From: Purshia tridentata
Taxonomy: Eukaryota > Streptophyta > Magnoliopsida > Rosales > Rosaceae
Direction: 5' to 3'
Length of the DNA: 64,000 bases
Assembly: GCA_003254885.1 (NCBI GenBank)
Contig: QANT01004195.1
Location: forward strand, 1 to 64,000
The notes under the pieces were generated by a model. It searched no databases, was not told the DNA's origin, and was given only the letters and a program-made list of their open reading frames with translations. A program made the translations under genes and the position numbers. Positions 61,681 through 64,000 of this stretch are shown here, piece by piece. Positions within the stretch are counted from its first letter, which is position 1, and each line of letters opens with the position of its first letter.

Positions 61681-62783
61681 TAGTATTAGCGTGGGGCAAA
61701 AATATTGATGGAGCCTAGAGAGTACTATTTCTATGTTTTAAGTAGGTAGCCATTAATACTTACTTTATTATTAACATTATGGTCCGCAAGTTAGTTGAAA
61801 TTGATCCCGACCTTATTTTTGTATTTAATATGAAGAAAAAATCATGAACATGATGAATATGAAAAACAAATTAAATGTAAGAGTAATTTAATCCGAAAAT
61901 TAGCCAAAGAATCGTAATAGTTGGTTTGAAAAAAAGAAGTTATAAAATCAATTTGCACTAAAATGTGGGTTGTTGAGTTTAATTTATCTATACTAAATCA
62001 ATTAATGCAGATCTATGAAAGACAGCTTGACAGAGAAACATGAATGAAAAGCCAACCATATATAGCTAGTCACATGATAATGTCTAGATATATACGAGCT
62101 AATTTTCAGCTAAAGGTTACCTTTTTTCACCAGGAGTGACTGTGAGTGCTATTAATTCTTGTCCAACTAAATTAATGAAAAGAAGAGGAGACCATTTGCA
62201 GTGATGCCAACGGATTGGCGGAGGACATAATGGACATTGATTAATTGGCAGCGTAAACTTTTTTGAGTCTGATCGTTTGGGCACTTGTTTGTTTTAACCC
62301 TTGGTTAATGGCTTAGATTTATACATAAGAAAATTTCTCTACCACATTCAATATATTAAGCATATGAACACAGTTTTTGTATTGTGGATTATATTCCATG
62401 CAAACCAAAAACAATTCATTTTGTGAAGGGCTACTGATTTCTTTGACTTTTAATTATTATCTATTCTATAATGACGTATTTTTATAATTTTAAAATTATT
62501 CATTTTTTAGATATTTTTAAAATATTGTTTTTATAAAAAATCAACAAAATTGAATATTATTTTATCATAAAATTATTATGGAATAAATAAACAATGAGTC
62601 TAATTAGTATCAAATTTCTGTAAATTTATTTAATAACAATTATATAATTAAATAATTTTTTATTTAGTTAATTTTTTACAATAATAATCTTTAAGTAATA
62701 ATACAAACAATAAATATTTCGAGAATAAAACTACGAATAAATATAATAAACAATAAGGAGAATGTTAAGTATTTGTCTATATT

Positions 62784-62835
62784 AAAACATGAAATTTAGA
62801 ATAGAGGCCAAAAAAAAAAAACATGAAATTTAGAA
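62784..62835 (+). mobile_element. Miniature A-tailed insertion B with flanking direct repeats
   Basis: The core ACATGAAATTTAGAA (18 bp with leading A bases) occurs at 62787-62801 and 62821-62835. The insert is TAGAGGCC plus about 11 A. It lies between the divergent GDSL and SMU2 genes. Confidence 0.6.
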
Positions 62836-63006
62836 AGAAAAAGCTCAAAATGTTAAAAAATTAGAAGGAAGGAAATCAAGACGGTGCGTTCAAGGATGCT
62901 AATAAACAAGAGGGTATATCCGTAATTTAGTTGACGAACGAAATCCTCCTTCATCTTGTTCCTGGTTCCACAGCGACCTCGTTTTGGCGAGTTGGCCACA
63001 TTCTGC

Positions 63007-63015
63007 AAACCCTAA
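63007..63015 (+). promoter_or_regulatory. Telo-box in the SMU2 leader/promoter
   Basis: AAACCCTAA lies 53 bp upstream of the start codon. Telo-boxes near transcription starts are common in plant genes for translation and RNA metabolism, consistent with the product. Confidence 0.5.
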
Positions 63016-63067
63016 ATTACCAATTTGAAAAGCTCCTTGCTTTCAATTCAAAATCCCAATTGTATCA

Positions 63068-64000
63068 ATGACTTCGTCAAAGAAGCATTACAAGGAGAAA
63101 GTTGTTCGCCGCAAGTGAGTAAAAAGTCCATTGTGTTTTCTCTACTATACAACACACCTTAGGTTCCCTATTCAATGTTTAACACGTAACATAGTCGATG
63201 CGAGGCATCACCATCATATTCAATCATATTAATTTGTTCCGAAGTTAATTTTGTTTTCAATCTTTTTCAATTTGTCCTGGTTTTGTGTAATGAAGCTGTT
63301 TTTCAAAGTTTCGGATGAAATTAGCTTTAATTTGTTCAGAATGCAAATTATGTGTTTGATGTTATGTTTATGTGGGTACTGCATGCAGAGAGGAGAAAGC
63401 AGCAGAACAACCAGAATTACCAAAATACAGAGACAGAGCTAAGGAGCGGAGAGAAGATCAAAATCCTGATTATGAGCCAACTGAATTGGGTTCTTTTCAT
63501 GCCGTTGCACCTCCCGGGAATGTTGATCTCCGGTTATTAGCCTTACTTTCATGTTCAACTTGTCAATGGCTTTGCCATTTTATTAGCTTAATTGTATTTG
63601 CAATGGTGTTTGCAGGGCAGCTGATGCACAAAAGTTGTCCATCGAGAAGAGCAAGTATCTTGGAGGTGTGTGTTACTCATAATAATAGAAAATTGTTCGC
63701 ATTGTCTTAATTTCAGGGTCTCATTGTCCCATATATGATAATTGGTTTTTCTTTTTCCTGGGTAATGTTGATTTTTTACTCAATTTAACATGTTTCGCAG
63801 TTTTATGTACCTTGTATATTAACCTAATTTTGATAGAAATGACCTTGCATTTGTTGCTATTTGTTAGAGTTTATGATGACTCACGATCAATATTTTTGAT
63901 GATTAGCCGTTGCTCTTACTTTATGCTGAACTGGATTAATTTTGTTCAGGTGATGTGGAACACACGCACTTGGTCAAAGGTTTGGATTATGCTTTACTTA
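63068..64000 (+). CDS. SMU2: SMU2/RED (IK) splicing factor, 5' part
   Basis: Spliceosome-associated RED protein, partner of SMU1 in the B complex; nuclear. Four exons are visible: 63068-63114, 63389-63532, 63616-63665 and 63950 to the window edge, so the gene is cut off at 64000. The reading joins as MTSSKKHYKEKVVRRK, then EEKAAEQPELPKYRDRAKER with REDQNPDYEPTELGSFHAV, then AADAQKLSIEKSKYLGGDVEHTHLVKGLDYALL, the highly conserved N-terminal RED signature. The 5' flank has a telo-box and no TATA. It is divergent from the GDSL gene, with about 1.4 kb between. Confidence 0.93.

Overview
The window is nuclear DNA from a flowering plant. The genes have many short GT-AG introns inside an AT-rich background, the intergenic spaces carry MITE and hAT relics, and the proteins are plant-specific (SAUR, cytokinetic NACK kinesin, PMEI-PME fusion, GDSL esterase). 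Protein sequences look like a core eudicot, probably a rosid; Rosaceae or a close relative is plausible but is an impression only. No operon, CRISPR, phage or bacterial feature is present, and nine protein-coding loci can be supported.

Layout. 0-3.2 kb: a Tourist-like MITE (37-641), then a short pectin methylesterase on the minus strand (1092-3198). 3.2-15.4 kb: mostly gene-poor DNA holding one SAUR gene (minus, 9952-10323), a non-autonomous hAT element with a perfect 8-bp target duplication (12342-13074), a 37-bp copy of that element's end inside a 75-bp duplication (5480-5589), and a perfect 36-bp palindrome (12208-12243). 15.4-26.4 kb: an 11-exon plus-strand gene for a 1737-residue chloroplast-type alpha/beta-hydrolase plus CPBP-protease fusion (15434-23767). 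It converges on a minus-strand PMEI-pectinesterase (24571-26355). 27.2-32 kb: sucrose synthase (minus, 13 coding exons, 5'-leader intron). 32-38 kb: a gene-free divergent intergenic region. 38.5-43.7 kb: a TETRASPORE/NACK2-type kinesin (plus) with AACGG cores upstream. 44.5-46.3 kb: eIF3 subunit k (plus). 47.7-55.4 kb: a SAC-domain phosphoinositide phosphatase (minus, 16 exons). 55.4-59.6 kb: gene-poor. 59.6-61.7 kb: a GDSL esterase/lipase (minus). From 63.07 kb to the window edge: the first four exons of the SMU2/RED splicing factor (plus).

The genes do not form a single pathway. Two pectin methylesterases of different subfamilies, sucrose synthase (UDP-glucose supply), a cell-plate kinesin and a phosphoinositide phosphatase all bear on wall building or cytokinesis, but neighbouring genes in plants are usually unrelated and I do not claim a cluster.

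Most worth checking: (1) four tiny A-tailed insertions (15-22 bp) flanked by 13-18 bp direct repeats, which look like extremely 5'-truncated retroposition events; (2) the hydrolase/protease fusion, in which catalytic residues of both enzyme domains appear to be replaced; (3) the NACK2-type kinesin, whose neck linker seems to lack a conserved micro-exon. Exon boundaries were derived by hand from GT-AG sites, reading phase and family knowledge. No alignment or database search was run.
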